Assembly: GCA_947476145.1 (NCBI GenBank)
Contig: CANJPH010000017.1
Coordinates: forward strand, 1-45,143
Reading direction: 5' to 3'
Source of the DNA: Bacteroidota bacterium
Lineage (GTDB): Bacteria; Bacteroidota; Bacteroidia; Chitinophagales; Chitinophagaceae
Length of the DNA stretch: 45,143 nucleotides
Part shown: one piece after another, positions 1 to 9,230 of the stretch
Position numbering within the stretch: position 1 is the first letter of the stretch
Layout of the letters: each line of letters begins with the position of its first letter
Notes under the pieces: model-generated
Databases searched by the model: none
What the model was told of the DNA's origin: nothing
What the model saw: only the letters and a program-made list of their open reading frames with translations
Program-made: the position numbers and the translations under genes

Positions 1-264
1 TATTTATATGCAGCGGTATTGCGTTCTCCAAATTTAGATACCGAACATACTGGATTCATTACCATATTAGATAAGCAAAATAAAGTAGTTTCCAATTTAG
101 GAGGCAGTGAACCTGCTTATGCGAATGGAGTATTACAACCCATGTCACAGACCGATAAAATATTAAATCATCCGCATGATGTATGTGTAGACGATGATGG
201 TAATATTTATGTTGCACAATGGGCATCTGGAAAAGTATATCCTTATAAATTTTCAAAAGTATAA
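1..264 (+). CDS. 6-bladed beta-propeller (NHL-like) protein, 3' end only
   Basis: The reading frame is open from base 1 and ends at TAA 262-264, so this is the last 87 codons of a gene that starts outside the window. The visible part has the NHL/SMP-30-type blade pattern HPHDVCVDDDGNIYVAQW followed by a short closing strand ending KVYPYKFSKV. Such propellers are usually exported and bind ligands or carry hydrolase/lyase activity; which applies here cannot be told. It lies two bases before the next gene and is probably the upstream member of the same operon as the DUF1549/DUF1553 and DUF1501 genes, a neighbourhood seen in Bacteroidota and Planctomycetes. The family call is fairly secure; the function is not. 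Confidence 0.7.
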   Translation, partial: YLYAAVLRSPNLDTEHTGFITILDKQNKVVSNLGGSEPAYANGVLQPMSQTDKILNHPHDVCVDDDGNIYVAQWASGKVYPYKFSKV

Positions 265-266
265 TA

Positions 267-2588
267 TTGATTTTCTTTAAAAAATATAAGATAAGTTTTG
301 TACTCATTGTAATTGCGGCACTTGTGGCAGGCGTAACCTGTTTTGTATGGATGAGTAATGCGAAAGCAAAAAAACCCATCTCTTATAATAAGGATATTCG
401 TCCTATTTTATCGGACAAATGTTTTTCTTGTCATGGGCCCGATGTAAACAAGATGAAAGCAGGGCTTCGGTTAGACATCGCCGAAAAGGCCTATGCCGAA
501 TTACCTAATAACAAAGGACATTTTGCCATTGTGCCAGGAAGCATTGAAAAAAGCGAGCTCATAAGAAGAATTGAATCTACCGATCCCAATATTGTCATGC
601 CCAAGCCAGAGAGTCATTTGGCGAGGTTAACGCCCGAAGAAACTAATTTATTTAAGCAATGGATTAAAGAAGGTGCCAAATATGAAAAGCATTGGTCATT
701 TGTGGCTCCTCAAAAATCGGCGTTGCCAAAAATTAGCAATAAAAAATGGGTGAAAAATGAGATTGATTATTTTGTTGCCGAAAAAATAGAAGAAAAAGGA
801 TTGTCTCCCAACAATGAAGCAGAAAAAGAAAATTTAATTAAGCGAGCTTATATAGATTTAAACGGATTGCCACCAGCTTATACCGAACTGCAAACTTGGA
901 TGAATAATAAAAATGAAAATTGGTACGCTTCATTAATTGATCAACTCATGAACAAGCCAACCTATGGAGAAAAGATGTCGGTGTTGTGGTTGGACTTAGC
1001 AAGGTATTCCGATTCCTATGGATACCAGGATGACAATATTAGAACACAATGGCCATGGAGGGATTGGGTGATAAATGCATTTAATAAAAATATGCATTAC
1101 GATGAATTTTTAACGCAACAAATTGCGGGCGACCTCATGCCTAATAATAATAAAGAAACTATTTTAGCAACGGCTTTTTGGAGGAACCATAAATACACGG
1201 AGGAAGGCGGTGTGATAGAAGAGGAATATAGAGTTACCAATAATATTGATAAAACAAGAACCTATGGCAAAGCCATATTAGGCGTGACCATTGAGTGTGC
1301 GCAATGTCATGATCATAAATACGACCCCTTCTCTGCCAAAGATTATTATCAGTTGTATGGCTTCTTTAATATCAGTAAAGAAAAAGGATATGAGGGAGAT
1401 GTAAGTGTCTCCACACCTGCAAAAACGCCTAAACTTTATATTAGTGCCGAGGATAGAAAAAAATTATTAACCTATATCAATACAAAGGATACCAATACAA
1501 TGGAAGTATCTGTGATGGGTGATACCATCAGGCCTACCTATCTTTTAAGTAGGGGCCGTTATGATGTTCCAGCAGAGGAAGTAAAACCTGCGGCCTTAAA
1601 TTCAGTGATGCCTTTTGATACGAGCAAGTTTGAAAGGAACCGATTGGGATTGGCGAAATGGACAGTAGATAAAAAGAATCCGTTGACTGCAAGAGTATTT
1701 GTGAATTTTATTTGGCAGGATATTTTTGGAAAGGGTTTAGTGAAAACCTCCGGTGATTTTGGTTTACAGGGCGAACTCCCTACCCACCCTGAATTGTTAG
1801 ATTGGTTGGCCGTGGATTTTATGGAACACAATTGGGATGTAAAATACTTGGTTAAAAAAATAATGTCTAGCGCTACCTATACGCAGTCAAGTACTATTGA
1901 AAAAGATGATTTAGAGAAAGATCCTGATAATAGTTATTACGCAAGAGCGCCACGTATTCGTTTGAAAGCAGAATTTATTCGGGACTGGGTATTAAGTACC
2001 AGTGGCCTCTTAAATAATACCATTGGAGGGCCTAGTGTTAAACCTTATCAGCCAAAAGGCGTATGGGAAAGTACCACTTCGGGTCGTGGTCAACTAGCGG
2101 CGTATAAACAGGATCATGGGGAGGCATTGTATCGCAGAGGCATGTATACTTTTATTAAATTAACGGCACCTCCACCAAGTATGATGATGTTTGATGCGAG
2201 CAATCGAGATCAGTGTGAGGCAAAAAGAACCAGCACCAATACGCCTTTACAAGCATTGAATATGCTAAACGATCCTACAGTCTTAGAAGCTTCTAGGGTC
2301 TTGGCACAAAAATTAAGTAGTGAAACAGGAACCGTGGAAGATAAAATACAAAAAGCATTTGAGCTCATCTTAATTAGAAAACCAAAGTCATCTGAAAAAG
2401 ATAAGCTAGTGGGCTATTATCAAAATCAAGAAACTTATTTTAAAACCAATAAGGCACTGATACAAAAAACGTTATCAACAGGAGAATATAAGACGGAACA
2501 AAAAGATAAAAACGAATTAGAAGCGGCAGCGCTTATGAAAGTTTGTTTACTATTATATAATTTGGAAGAGACCATTACTAAATCGTAG
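267..2588 (+). CDS. Planctomycete-type cytochrome c, DUF1549/DUF1553 protein (PSD1 family)
   Basis: A 773-residue exported protein. Residues 8-30 are a hydrophobic signal/anchor. A PSCyt1-type heme-binding motif CFSCHG sits at residues 52-57, with the family context KDIRPILSDKCFSCHG. DUF1549 follows (about 165-370) and contains the second motif CAQCHDHKYDP, then DUF1553 (about 470-730), with the usual NRLGLAKW and TPLQALNMLNDP blocks. The start is TTG at 267, two bases after the previous stop; the signal sequence supports it, and the next ATG (349) would remove it. The stop is three bases before the DUF1501 gene, so the two are probably cotranscribed. In Planctomycetes and Verrucomicrobia such pairs occur in polysaccharide loci, but the reaction is not established. 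The domain call is strong; the role is open. Confidence 0.9.
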   Translation: MIFFKKYKISFVLIVIAALVAGVTCFVWMSNAKAKKPISYNKDIRPILSDKCFSCHGPDVNKMKAGLRLDIAEKAYAELPNNKGHFAIVPGSIEKSELIRRIESTDPNIVMPKPESHLARLTPEETNLFKQWIKEGAKYEKHWSFVAPQKSALPKISNKKWVKNEIDYFVAEKIEEKGLSPNNEAEKENLIKRAYIDLNGLPPAYTELQTWMNNKNENWYASLIDQLMNKPTYGEKMSVLWLDLARYSDSYGYQDDNIRTQWPWRDWVINAFNKNMHYDEFLTQQIAGDLMPNNNKETILATAFWRNHKYTEEGGVIEEEYRVTNNIDKTRTYGKAILGVTIECAQCHDHKYDPFSAKDYYQLYGFFNISKEKGYEGDVSVSTPAKTPKLYISAEDRKKLLTYINTKDTNTMEVSVMGDTIRPTYLLSRGRYDVPAEEVKPAALNSVMPFDTSKFERNRLGLAKWTVDKKNPLTARVFVNFIWQDIFGKGLVKTSGDFGLQGELPTHPELLDWLAVDFMEHNWDVKYLVKKIMSSATYTQSSTIEKDDLEKDPDNSYYARAPRIRLKAEFIRDWVLSTSGLLNNTIGGPSVKPYQPKGVWESTTSGRGQLAAYKQDHGEALYRRGMYTFIKLTAPPPSMMMFDASNRDQCEAKRTSTNTPLQALNMLNDPTVLEASRVLAQKLSSETGTVEDKIQKAFELILIRKPKSSEKDKLVGYYQNQETYFKTNKALIQKTLSTGEYKTEQKDKNELEAAALMKVCLLLYNLEETITKS

Positions 2589-2591
2589 CGC

Positions 2592-4037
2592 ATGAAAGAA
2601 TTTATTGAACACGGGTTAAATCAAAATAGACGAAAGTTTTTATCTAAGCTAAGTTTGGGTTTAGGTGGTATGGCATTGGGTTCCTTAATGATCCCTGGCA
2701 TATTTGATGCGAGCAATGAAGACGAATTATTTAATAATGTACTTCCACATTTTGCACCCAAGGCAAAACGAATTATTTATTTATTTCAAAACGGAGCGCC
2801 TTCACAATTGGACTTATTTGATTATAAACCCATGCTACAACAAATGCACGGACAGGACTTGCCAGCAAGTATTAGAGCTGGGCAACGCTTAACCGGTATG
2901 ACGGCGAATCAAACTACTTTTCCTTTAGCCGGAACTCGATTTAATTTTACACAAAATAAAAATACAGGCGCTTATTTTAGTGAGACCATCCCACATATCG
3001 CCAGTGTTAGCGACGACTTATGCATTATTAGAACTTTATATACCGAAGCAATTAATCACGACCCTGCACTTACCTTTTTTCAAACCGGTGCACAGGTGGG
3101 CAACCGCCCCAGTATGGGTTCATGGATTAGTTATGGTTTGGGAAGTGAGAATAAAAATTTGCCAGCCTATACCGTATTATTAAGCAAGGGAAGAGGAAAT
3201 GGACAAGGGGTGTATTCAAAATTATGGAACAATGGATTTTTGGATTCTATACATCAGGGCGTTCAATTTAGCAGTGGTGAAGAACCTGTAAAGTATTTAA
3301 GCGATCCAGAATTTATAGACCGCGCAGACAAAAGAAAAATGTTGGATGAACTTGCAGCATTAAATGAAGAATCTTATAAAGAAATTGGGGACCCTGAAAT
3401 TGTTACTAAAATTCAACAATACGAATTAGCTTATCGTATGCAAATGGAAGTACCTGAAGTCACTTCTTTGCAAAACGAACCAGAATCAATTGTAAAAATG
3501 TATGGACCCGATTGTTTATTACCGGGTACCTATGCAGCCAATTGTTTACTAGCGCGTAAATTATCAGAGAGCGGCGTGCGATTTGTGCAATTGTATCATC
3601 AGGGTTGGGATGGCCATAATAATTTACCGAGCGAACTCATCGGACAATGTAAGGATGTGGACCAACCCTCTGCCGCTTTAATAAAAGATTTAAAACAAAG
3701 AGGTTTATTAGACGAGACGCTGGTAATATGGGGTGGTGAATTTGGTAGAACCAATTATTGCCAGGGCGCATTAACGAAAGACAATTATGGAAGAGACCAT
3801 CATCCAAGATGCTTTACTATTTGGATGGCTGGAGGTGGCGTGAAACCTGGTGTATATGGAGAAACCGATGACTTTGGTTACAATATTAATACCCTTCCTG
3901 TTCATGTACACGATTTTCATGCAACCGTAATGCACTTAATGGGCGTAGATCATGAAAAATTTACTTTCAAACATTTAGGAAGAAGATATCGCTTAACCGA
4001 TGTGGCGGGCAATGTTGTAAAAGAAATTATAAGCTAG
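2592..4037 (+). CDS. DUF1501 Tat-exported sulfatase-fold protein
   Basis: A 481-residue DUF1501 protein. The amino terminus has a twin-arginine signal (NRRKFLSKLSLGLGG, Arg13-Arg14) and a hydrophobic stretch to about residue 40, so it is predicted to be exported folded. Alkaline-phosphatase/sulfatase-superfamily features include the metal-site-like segments QNGAPSQLDLFDYKP, YHQGWDGHNN and WGGEFGRTNY, and the terminal DHHPRCFTIWMAGGGVKPG block typical of DUF1501. It starts three bases after the DUF1549/DUF1553 gene and ends one base before the next gene, so the trio is tightly coupled. DUF1501 almost always pairs with DUF1549/DUF1553, but no substrate is known. I see no truncation or missing block. 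Confidence 0.92.
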   Translation: MKEFIEHGLNQNRRKFLSKLSLGLGGMALGSLMIPGIFDASNEDELFNNVLPHFAPKAKRIIYLFQNGAPSQLDLFDYKPMLQQMHGQDLPASIRAGQRLTGMTANQTTFPLAGTRFNFTQNKNTGAYFSETIPHIASVSDDLCIIRTLYTEAINHDPALTFFQTGAQVGNRPSMGSWISYGLGSENKNLPAYTVLLSKGRGNGQGVYSKLWNNGFLDSIHQGVQFSSGEEPVKYLSDPEFIDRADKRKMLDELAALNEESYKEIGDPEIVTKIQQYELAYRMQMEVPEVTSLQNEPESIVKMYGPDCLLPGTYAANCLLARKLSESGVRFVQLYHQGWDGHNNLPSELIGQCKDVDQPSAALIKDLKQRGLLDETLVIWGGEFGRTNYCQGALTKDNYGRDHHPRCFTIWMAGGGVKPGVYGETDDFGYNINTLPVHVHDFHATVMHLMGVDHEKFTFKHLGRRYRLTDVAGNVVKEIIS

Positions 4038-4038
4038 G

Positions 4039-6159
4039 ATGAAAAAAATAAGCAGCCAGTTGGTATTGGAAAACTTGCTTTGGGTGATAAATCCTTGCTT
4101 ACTATTACTATGCCTATTCAGTGGTAAATTAAATATCGGCCCTTGGTTGTCTTGGCTGGGTCAATTGCATCCCGTGATATTGCACTTCCCAATCGTATTG
4201 GGCTTAGTGATTGGCTTGTATATTTTTGTAAACTACAAACCAAGTGTAGAAGCAGCAATTGAGAAAAACTTATTTGTCATTCATGCGCTATTGGCTTCGG
4301 TTGTTGCATTACTTGGTATATTTATTTCAAAGGGTGGTAACTATGACAAAACAATTTTAGTCATTCACCAGTGGGGCGGCTTGGGTATTGCATATTTAGC
4401 ATGGCTAGTTGTACTCCTGCCTAAGTCCTATTTTATTGCGCGCCCTTTATTGAGAAAACTATTTGGATTAGGATATATTTTAGTGATTATTATTTTTACG
4501 CATAAAGGAGGACAACTTACCCATGGGAAAGAGGCCTTGTCTTTACCTAAAAAAATAAATCAACAATTGGTTCCCAATAAACCAGACTCTTTATTAACCG
4601 TATATGAAAAAGCGGTTCAACCTATTTTATTGAATAAATGTGTTACTTGCCACGGGGGTGATAAAATAAAAGGAGACTTGCAATTAACCAGTATTGAACT
4701 CATAAAAAAAGGGGGCAAACACGGAAATCAACTATTGGAGCGTATTCACTTGCCTATGACGGATGAAAAGCATATGCCTCCGGTAGATAATAAACAACTC
4801 ACCAAAGAAGAATTAGCCATTATTACCAAATGGATGCAATTAGGGGGTGATTTAAATAAGTCTTTGAAAGCATTGGATAAAAAAGATAGTTTATTCATTT
4901 TAGCAAGCCAGTATATTGCTCCTGTTTTTATCAAATCTATTGAGCAACCTAGTTTAGACGAGTACAATAGCAACTATGTAACAGTTCGATATGACTTTCA
5001 TGGTTCAGATAAAATAAATGTGAACTTTTTTCAGGGTAGTTTTTATAAAACGGATTATTTGCAAAAACTAGACAAGATAAAAGATCAAATCATCACTTTG
5101 AATATGCAAAATATTCCTTTGCAAAAAAAGGATGTAGACATCATAAGCAGCTTTGCCAATTTGGAGAAATTGAATTTAAATTATTCTAAATTAAAAATAG
5201 AAGACATACAGGGATTGAGTGCATTAAAAAAGCTAAAGTCATTGTCCTTAGCAGGAATGAACATTGACAATAATAAGCTGGAGGCCATTATTAAATCTGG
5301 TGCTATTCAAAAAGTGCAATTATGGGCGAACGGATTGTTTAAAAAAGACCTGAGCCCTTTAATTATCAAGTATCCTGCAATTCAATTTAATGTTGGTGAT
5401 AATTTAGAGGATTCTATCATGAAGCTCAATAAGCCTACTATACAACAGGATAGCACCATTATCACCGACAATATAACAGTTCCCATTAAGCATTTCTTAA
5501 ACGGTGTCACCATTAAATACACCATTGACGATTCGGAACCAGATAGCATAAACAGTCCAACGTATACTAGCCCTTTACAACTAAATAAGAACACGACGGT
5601 AAAAACAAAAGTGTTTAAAAAAGGATGGATATCCAGTGATATAGTGCAGCAAACCTTTTATAAGTCTTCCTTAAGTGCAGACTCAATTGTATTGCTTACG
5701 CAACCCGATCCTAAATATATTGGTAACGGTGGAAATACAATCATTGATCATGAACTAGGAGAAATGAATTTTGGAAATGGAAAATGGTTGGGGTATGATA
5801 AAACCAATATGGAATTTATAATGCAATTTAAAACGGCTACCCAAATGAATGAAGTGATATTTAATAGTCTCATCAATACGGGCAGTTATATATTTCCAAT
5901 TCAGTCTATTCAAGTGGAGGCGAGCATGGACGGCAAAACATATAAACCATTGCAGTCTGTAGATTTTAGTTCCATCACCAAAGCCTATACCAAGGAAACC
6001 AATATCAATCAATTGCAATCCTTTAAAGTAAAAGTAGACAAGGGTTCGGCATATCCTTTTTATAAATTTACCATTCGCAACTTAAAGCAGATACCTAACT
6101 GGCATCCTGGTAAAGGAACCCCTGCATGGATTTTTGTAGACGAAGTATTTTTCAACTAA
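4039..6159 (+). CDS. Membrane-anchored cytochrome c with LRR and chitobiase-type C-terminal domains
   Basis: A 706-residue mosaic. Residues about 15-155 form four to five membrane helices with the DUF2231-like signature LHPVILHFPIVLG. A PSCyt1-type cytochrome c domain follows with CVTCHGG at 201-207. Residues about 300-430 hold leucine-rich repeats (LEKLNLNYSKLK, LKSLSLAGMNID). About 455-530 resembles the chitobiase/hexosaminidase C-terminal fold (IKYTIDDSEPDS). The final 150 residues resemble an F5/8 type C (discoidin-like) carbohydrate-binding module. It is translationally coupled to the DUF1501 gene, one base upstream. I infer a membrane electron-accepting anchor for the periplasmic DUF1549/DUF1501 proteins, with its tail touching a glycan. 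Its TAA overlaps the stop of the convergent hydrolase gene inside a shared CTAA. Confidence 0.8.
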   Translation: MKKISSQLVLENLLWVINPCLLLLCLFSGKLNIGPWLSWLGQLHPVILHFPIVLGLVIGLYIFVNYKPSVEAAIEKNLFVIHALLASVVALLGIFISKGGNYDKTILVIHQWGGLGIAYLAWLVVLLPKSYFIARPLLRKLFGLGYILVIIIFTHKGGQLTHGKEALSLPKKINQQLVPNKPDSLLTVYEKAVQPILLNKCVTCHGGDKIKGDLQLTSIELIKKGGKHGNQLLERIHLPMTDEKHMPPVDNKQLTKEELAIITKWMQLGGDLNKSLKALDKKDSLFILASQYIAPVFIKSIEQPSLDEYNSNYVTVRYDFHGSDKINVNFFQGSFYKTDYLQKLDKIKDQIITLNMQNIPLQKKDVDIISSFANLEKLNLNYSKLKIEDIQGLSALKKLKSLSLAGMNIDNNKLEAIIKSGAIQKVQLWANGLFKKDLSPLIIKYPAIQFNVGDNLEDSIMKLNKPTIQQDSTIITDNITVPIKHFLNGVTIKYTIDDSEPDSINSPTYTSPLQLNKNTTVKTKVFKKGWISSDIVQQTFYKSSLSADSIVLLTQPDPKYIGNGGNTIIDHELGEMNFGNGKWLGYDKTNMEFIMQFKTATQMNEVIFNSLINTGSYIFPIQSIQVEASMDGKTYKPLQSVDFSSITKAYTKETNINQLQSFKVKVDKGSAYPFYKFTIRNLKQIPNWHPGKGTPAWIFVDEVFFN

Positions 6160-8360
6160 TTAATCACCATCCACTTATAACCGCTTGCAGGAATGGTTAC
6201 CGTTATTTGAATATTGTGATCTACACCCAATGTGTATTTTTTGGTGGCACCCAAATCGTCCATAAAAGTAGCCGTTCCTTTCATTCCAGTATAATACAAT
6301 GGGATTGTAAGTGTTTTAGTCATCGGTGCTAGCGTAGGATTAAAGAACATGATAAAAGCTTTATCAGTACCAGAAGGATCTACGTGCATCCATCCATCCC
6401 AATCTCTACCATCAGCTCTTCTTAAAGGAATAATATCTGCATTTAAAATAGTACGATATTTTTTATACCAATCAATTGTGCTACGCACCATATTTCTGGT
6501 AATTTCTGTATCATATAATCTTGGGCCTCGATAACAAGCCTGTACACCTGCTCCAAAATATTGCACCATTAATTGTTGATAGTCTTTGATATGATCCTGT
6601 AATGGTTCTAATACCGCTTCCGGCCCGCCACCCTGATATTTTGTAAGTGGAACAAAACCCCAACCCATAGAAGGTGTTTTTTCCTTAGTGCCATCTATAA
6701 TATTTTGACGGTTTAAAATAATTTGCTGTTCACGAGAAAGCGAAAAATTCACCTCTCTATATCCTACTGCAATTTTATGGGTACCATCTAAAAAATACCA
6801 ATCCGGTGCATTGATATAAACGCCCATTGAATTTAAAGTTTGGTACAACCCCTTTTGGATATTCATTTGCTTCCATTGAGAATCATCCAACCCTTTATGC
6901 CCTGGGTGCGTGGTTGATGCACATACATCCCCAGGATAAGGCCCATCGTTTTCCCAAATATCAAATTTCGTTTGTTTGAAAAAATCTACAATCTTATCTC
7001 TATAACCCAGTCCCCAATTACTTCCAAAGCAGGGCGCATTTCCAAAAAAAGCGCCACCTGGTTTACCTGTTTTGGCATCTATCACATCATCCTGGGGACT
7101 AATGGTTCTACTGCTAAATAAAGAATAACCACCTAGTAAAATATTTTTTTGATGTGCATAGTCTGCTAAAGCCTTCCATCTATTTATATTTTGTGTACTA
7201 CTGTCTTCCATATTTAAGTGGCTTCCAAAACTTAAAATCACTGCTTCAAATCCAGTGGCCACACATTGATCAATTGCAGCTTTCACCTCTGCGTCGTTCT
7301 TACTCACCAAGTGCATGAAAATGGGGTTTTGGGTAACCCAAGGTGCAATAGTCCGATACATTTTTTTAATCATCAAGCCTCTTCTGGTTCGATCATAACT
7401 ATCCATTAATAATTCAAAGGTTCTAACGGAAGTGAATTTTTCATTTGGAGCCAATTCAATACCAGGAGCTTTATCGGGATATACTTTTAATAAACAAGGA
7501 GTTTGATAATTATAATTTACTTGTGAAGTATAGGTGGAATCCATTTCCCAATGCGTGGTATGATCACTAATATCATAACGCATAGAATTATTAAAAGCAT
7601 AATTGGTTTCAATATAAATACCGTGCTGCTTTTTCATTTCTTCGGGCTTCCCTACCACTGCACTTTCCTCTTCCACTAAACCAAGCACTTCGTTTACCAC
7701 TCTGTCTACAACAACTGCATCAGCACCATTTTGGATAGTGACCCACTTACATAATAAAGGTAAACCATCATAAATATTATAATGTACATTCACTATAAAG
7801 CCTTTTAATGCAGGCAATTTGGAAGCAAAATGCAAGACCAATTGCTTCCCTTTAAATTTTTGAACCGATGGGCCATAATTAGCCGGCATCCATGTTTGGG
7901 GATTATATTTTACAAAACTATCAATGGTCGAAATGGTGTAGTTGGTAAAATAAAAATCAGCATCCATTGCATGCAAGCTTTGCTCCCAGTTTAAATTTAA
8001 ATAAGCTTTTTCCTTTTGACCATGAAGTCCACCAATAGCATAATTAGTTTTATTAATAACAATATTGGCCTCAGGCTCAATGCTTCTTAATAATTGTTGA
8101 CCATTCGTTAAATTTGTATAATCAATACAAGCCAAATTAGGACGGATTAAAAAAGATCTTCTTAATAATCCATTATCCAAGATAATTTGATTGTCCTTTA
8201 TAATGATTTGTGCTGTATAATGATGACTCTCAATTAGCCAATCTTTCTTAATCTCACCTGCTCCTAACTCACTATATACAGTTTCTTGAGCAAGCAACTT
8301 AATATTACTAAAGCAGAGCAATAGAAGAAAGAAAAGAAAATATTTATTTAACCGCATCAT
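6156..8360 (-). CDS. Secreted alpha-galactosidase-like glycoside hydrolase
   Basis: A 734-residue protein with a signal peptide (hydrophobic residues about 6-24, ending LLAQ). The first 270 residues look like a beta-sandwich domain. The centre is a TIM-barrel-like region with strand-end motifs VILSFGSHL, KFDIWENDGPYPGDV and YINAPDWYF, resembling clan GH-D enzymes (GH27/GH36). A small beta domain closes the protein (DKAFIMFFNPT). Asp residues in the WENDGP and APDW motifs are candidate catalytic acids, but I cannot assign nucleophile and acid. It lies 52 bases downstream of the ThuA gene on the same strand, at the distal end of the hexuronate operon, so it may supply sugars from pectin-type or galactose-containing polymers. 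Glycosidase is likely; the exact GH family and substrate are uncertain. Confidence 0.7.
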   Translation of the reverse strand: MMRLNKYFLFFLLLLCFSNIKLLAQETVYSELGAGEIKKDWLIESHHYTAQIIIKDNQIILDNGLLRRSFLIRPNLACIDYTNLTNGQQLLRSIEPEANIVINKTNYAIGGLHGQKEKAYLNLNWEQSLHAMDADFYFTNYTISTIDSFVKYNPQTWMPANYGPSVQKFKGKQLVLHFASKLPALKGFIVNVHYNIYDGLPLLCKWVTIQNGADAVVVDRVVNEVLGLVEEESAVVGKPEEMKKQHGIYIETNYAFNNSMRYDISDHTTHWEMDSTYTSQVNYNYQTPCLLKVYPDKAPGIELAPNEKFTSVRTFELLMDSYDRTRRGLMIKKMYRTIAPWVTQNPIFMHLVSKNDAEVKAAIDQCVATGFEAVILSFGSHLNMEDSSTQNINRWKALADYAHQKNILLGGYSLFSSRTISPQDDVIDAKTGKPGGAFFGNAPCFGSNWGLGYRDKIVDFFKQTKFDIWENDGPYPGDVCASTTHPGHKGLDDSQWKQMNIQKGLYQTLNSMGVYINAPDWYFLDGTHKIAVGYREVNFSLSREQQIILNRQNIIDGTKEKTPSMGWGFVPLTKYQGGGPEAVLEPLQDHIKDYQQLMVQYFGAGVQACYRGPRLYDTEITRNMVRSTIDWYKKYRTILNADIIPLRRADGRDWDGWMHVDPSGTDKAFIMFFNPTLAPMTKTLTIPLYYTGMKGTATFMDDLGATKKYTLGVDHNIQITVTIPASGYKWMVIN

Positions 8361-8412
8361 TCGAATAATTATGCTTTGTTAGTATCATTAGAAAATTAAA
8401 TAGTAAATAGTA

Positions 8413-9192
8413 CTATTTCTTTCCAGTTGCAGCCCAAATAATACCTGCAGCTATATGGCTTAAGTAAGTTGCATCGCTATAATCGCTAGGTAAATGTCCG
8501 AGATTCGTATAAAAAGAACGACCCCCATCAAAATTTTGATACCAGGCGATGGGGTGAAAGGTACCCATCCCTTTCCCTGAAACTGCTGATCTGTTTGGAT
8601 TCGCATCCCAACTGGCAACTGGATTATAAGTACTTTCATCTACCGCTAAAATAGTTTTTAAACCTTGTACTTTATCTGGACCAAACTCATACCACTCGTC
8701 GGTCCATTGTTTATTATTTGCAAATCCCTCTAAACCTGGGAAGCGTGATTCTAAAACATTTAATCTTGCGCTTTGAATAGCTGGATGTATCACAAACATT
8801 CTACCCACTAGTTTGGTATACCATTCCCAGTCATATTCTGTATCGGAAGCACTATGTATGCCCATAAATCCTTTTCCAGATTGTATAAAACGCTCCATTG
8901 CTTTTTGCTCCTGCTCATTGAAAATATCACCCGTAGTATTTAAAAAAATAACTACTTGGTAATTAGCCAATGTTTTATCATTAAAGCTGTAATTATCTTC
9001 AAATAAATCTACTTGAAATTGATGCTTAACACCAAGTTGTTGAATGGCTAACACGCCAGCATGTATAGATTCATGATGCCACCCTCTTGTAGTGGTAACT
9101 AGTAATGCTTTAAATTGCTTTTGGGCAATTGCCTGAAATGTAAACCCAATCAGGAATAAAGTAAATAACAGACAAGTTTTTGCAGATTTCAT
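8413..9192 (-). CDS. ThuA-domain secreted protein
   Basis: A 259-residue protein with a signal peptide (KTCLLFTLFLIGFTFQAIAQ) and one ThuA-like, glutamine-amidotransferase-fold domain. Family blocks are visible: LLVTTTRGWHHESI near the start, VVIFLNTTGDIFN, the elbow-like GKGFMGIHSASDTE, and PIAWYQNFDGGRSFYTNLGHLPSDY near the end. ThuA domains accompany sugar-catabolic loci in Bacteroidota; their chemistry is poorly known and the trehalose link is historical. I chose the ATG ending at 9192 because it starts directly with the basic signal-peptide residues; an ATG at 9201 would add three residues. A 9-bp-arm palindrome begins at this start codon. The gene sits between the MFS carrier and the hydrolase, probably in the same operon. 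Confidence 0.87.
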   Translation of the reverse strand: MKSAKTCLLFTLFLIGFTFQAIAQKQFKALLVTTTRGWHHESIHAGVLAIQQLGVKHQFQVDLFEDNYSFNDKTLANYQVVIFLNTTGDIFNEQEQKAMERFIQSGKGFMGIHSASDTEYDWEWYTKLVGRMFVIHPAIQSARLNVLESRFPGLEGFANNKQWTDEWYEFGPDKVQGLKTILAVDESTYNPVASWDANPNRSAVSGKGMGTFHPIAWYQNFDGGRSFYTNLGHLPSDYSDATYLSHIAAGIIWAATGKK

Positions 9193-9212
9193 AGTATACA
9201 TTTTGTATACTA
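9192..9212. promoter_or_regulatory. Palindrome at the ThuA start (possible operator)
   Basis: TAGTATACA at 9192-9200 and TGTATACTA at 9204-9212 are perfect 9-bp inverted arms around TTT. The palindrome touches the ThuA ATG and lies 18 bases past the MFS stop. It could be a LacI/GntR-type operator for a promoter inside the operon, or an RNA hairpin occluding the start codon. No regulator gene is adjacent. Confidence 0.45.
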
Positions 9213-9230
9213 AATATAAGAAATTCTAAA

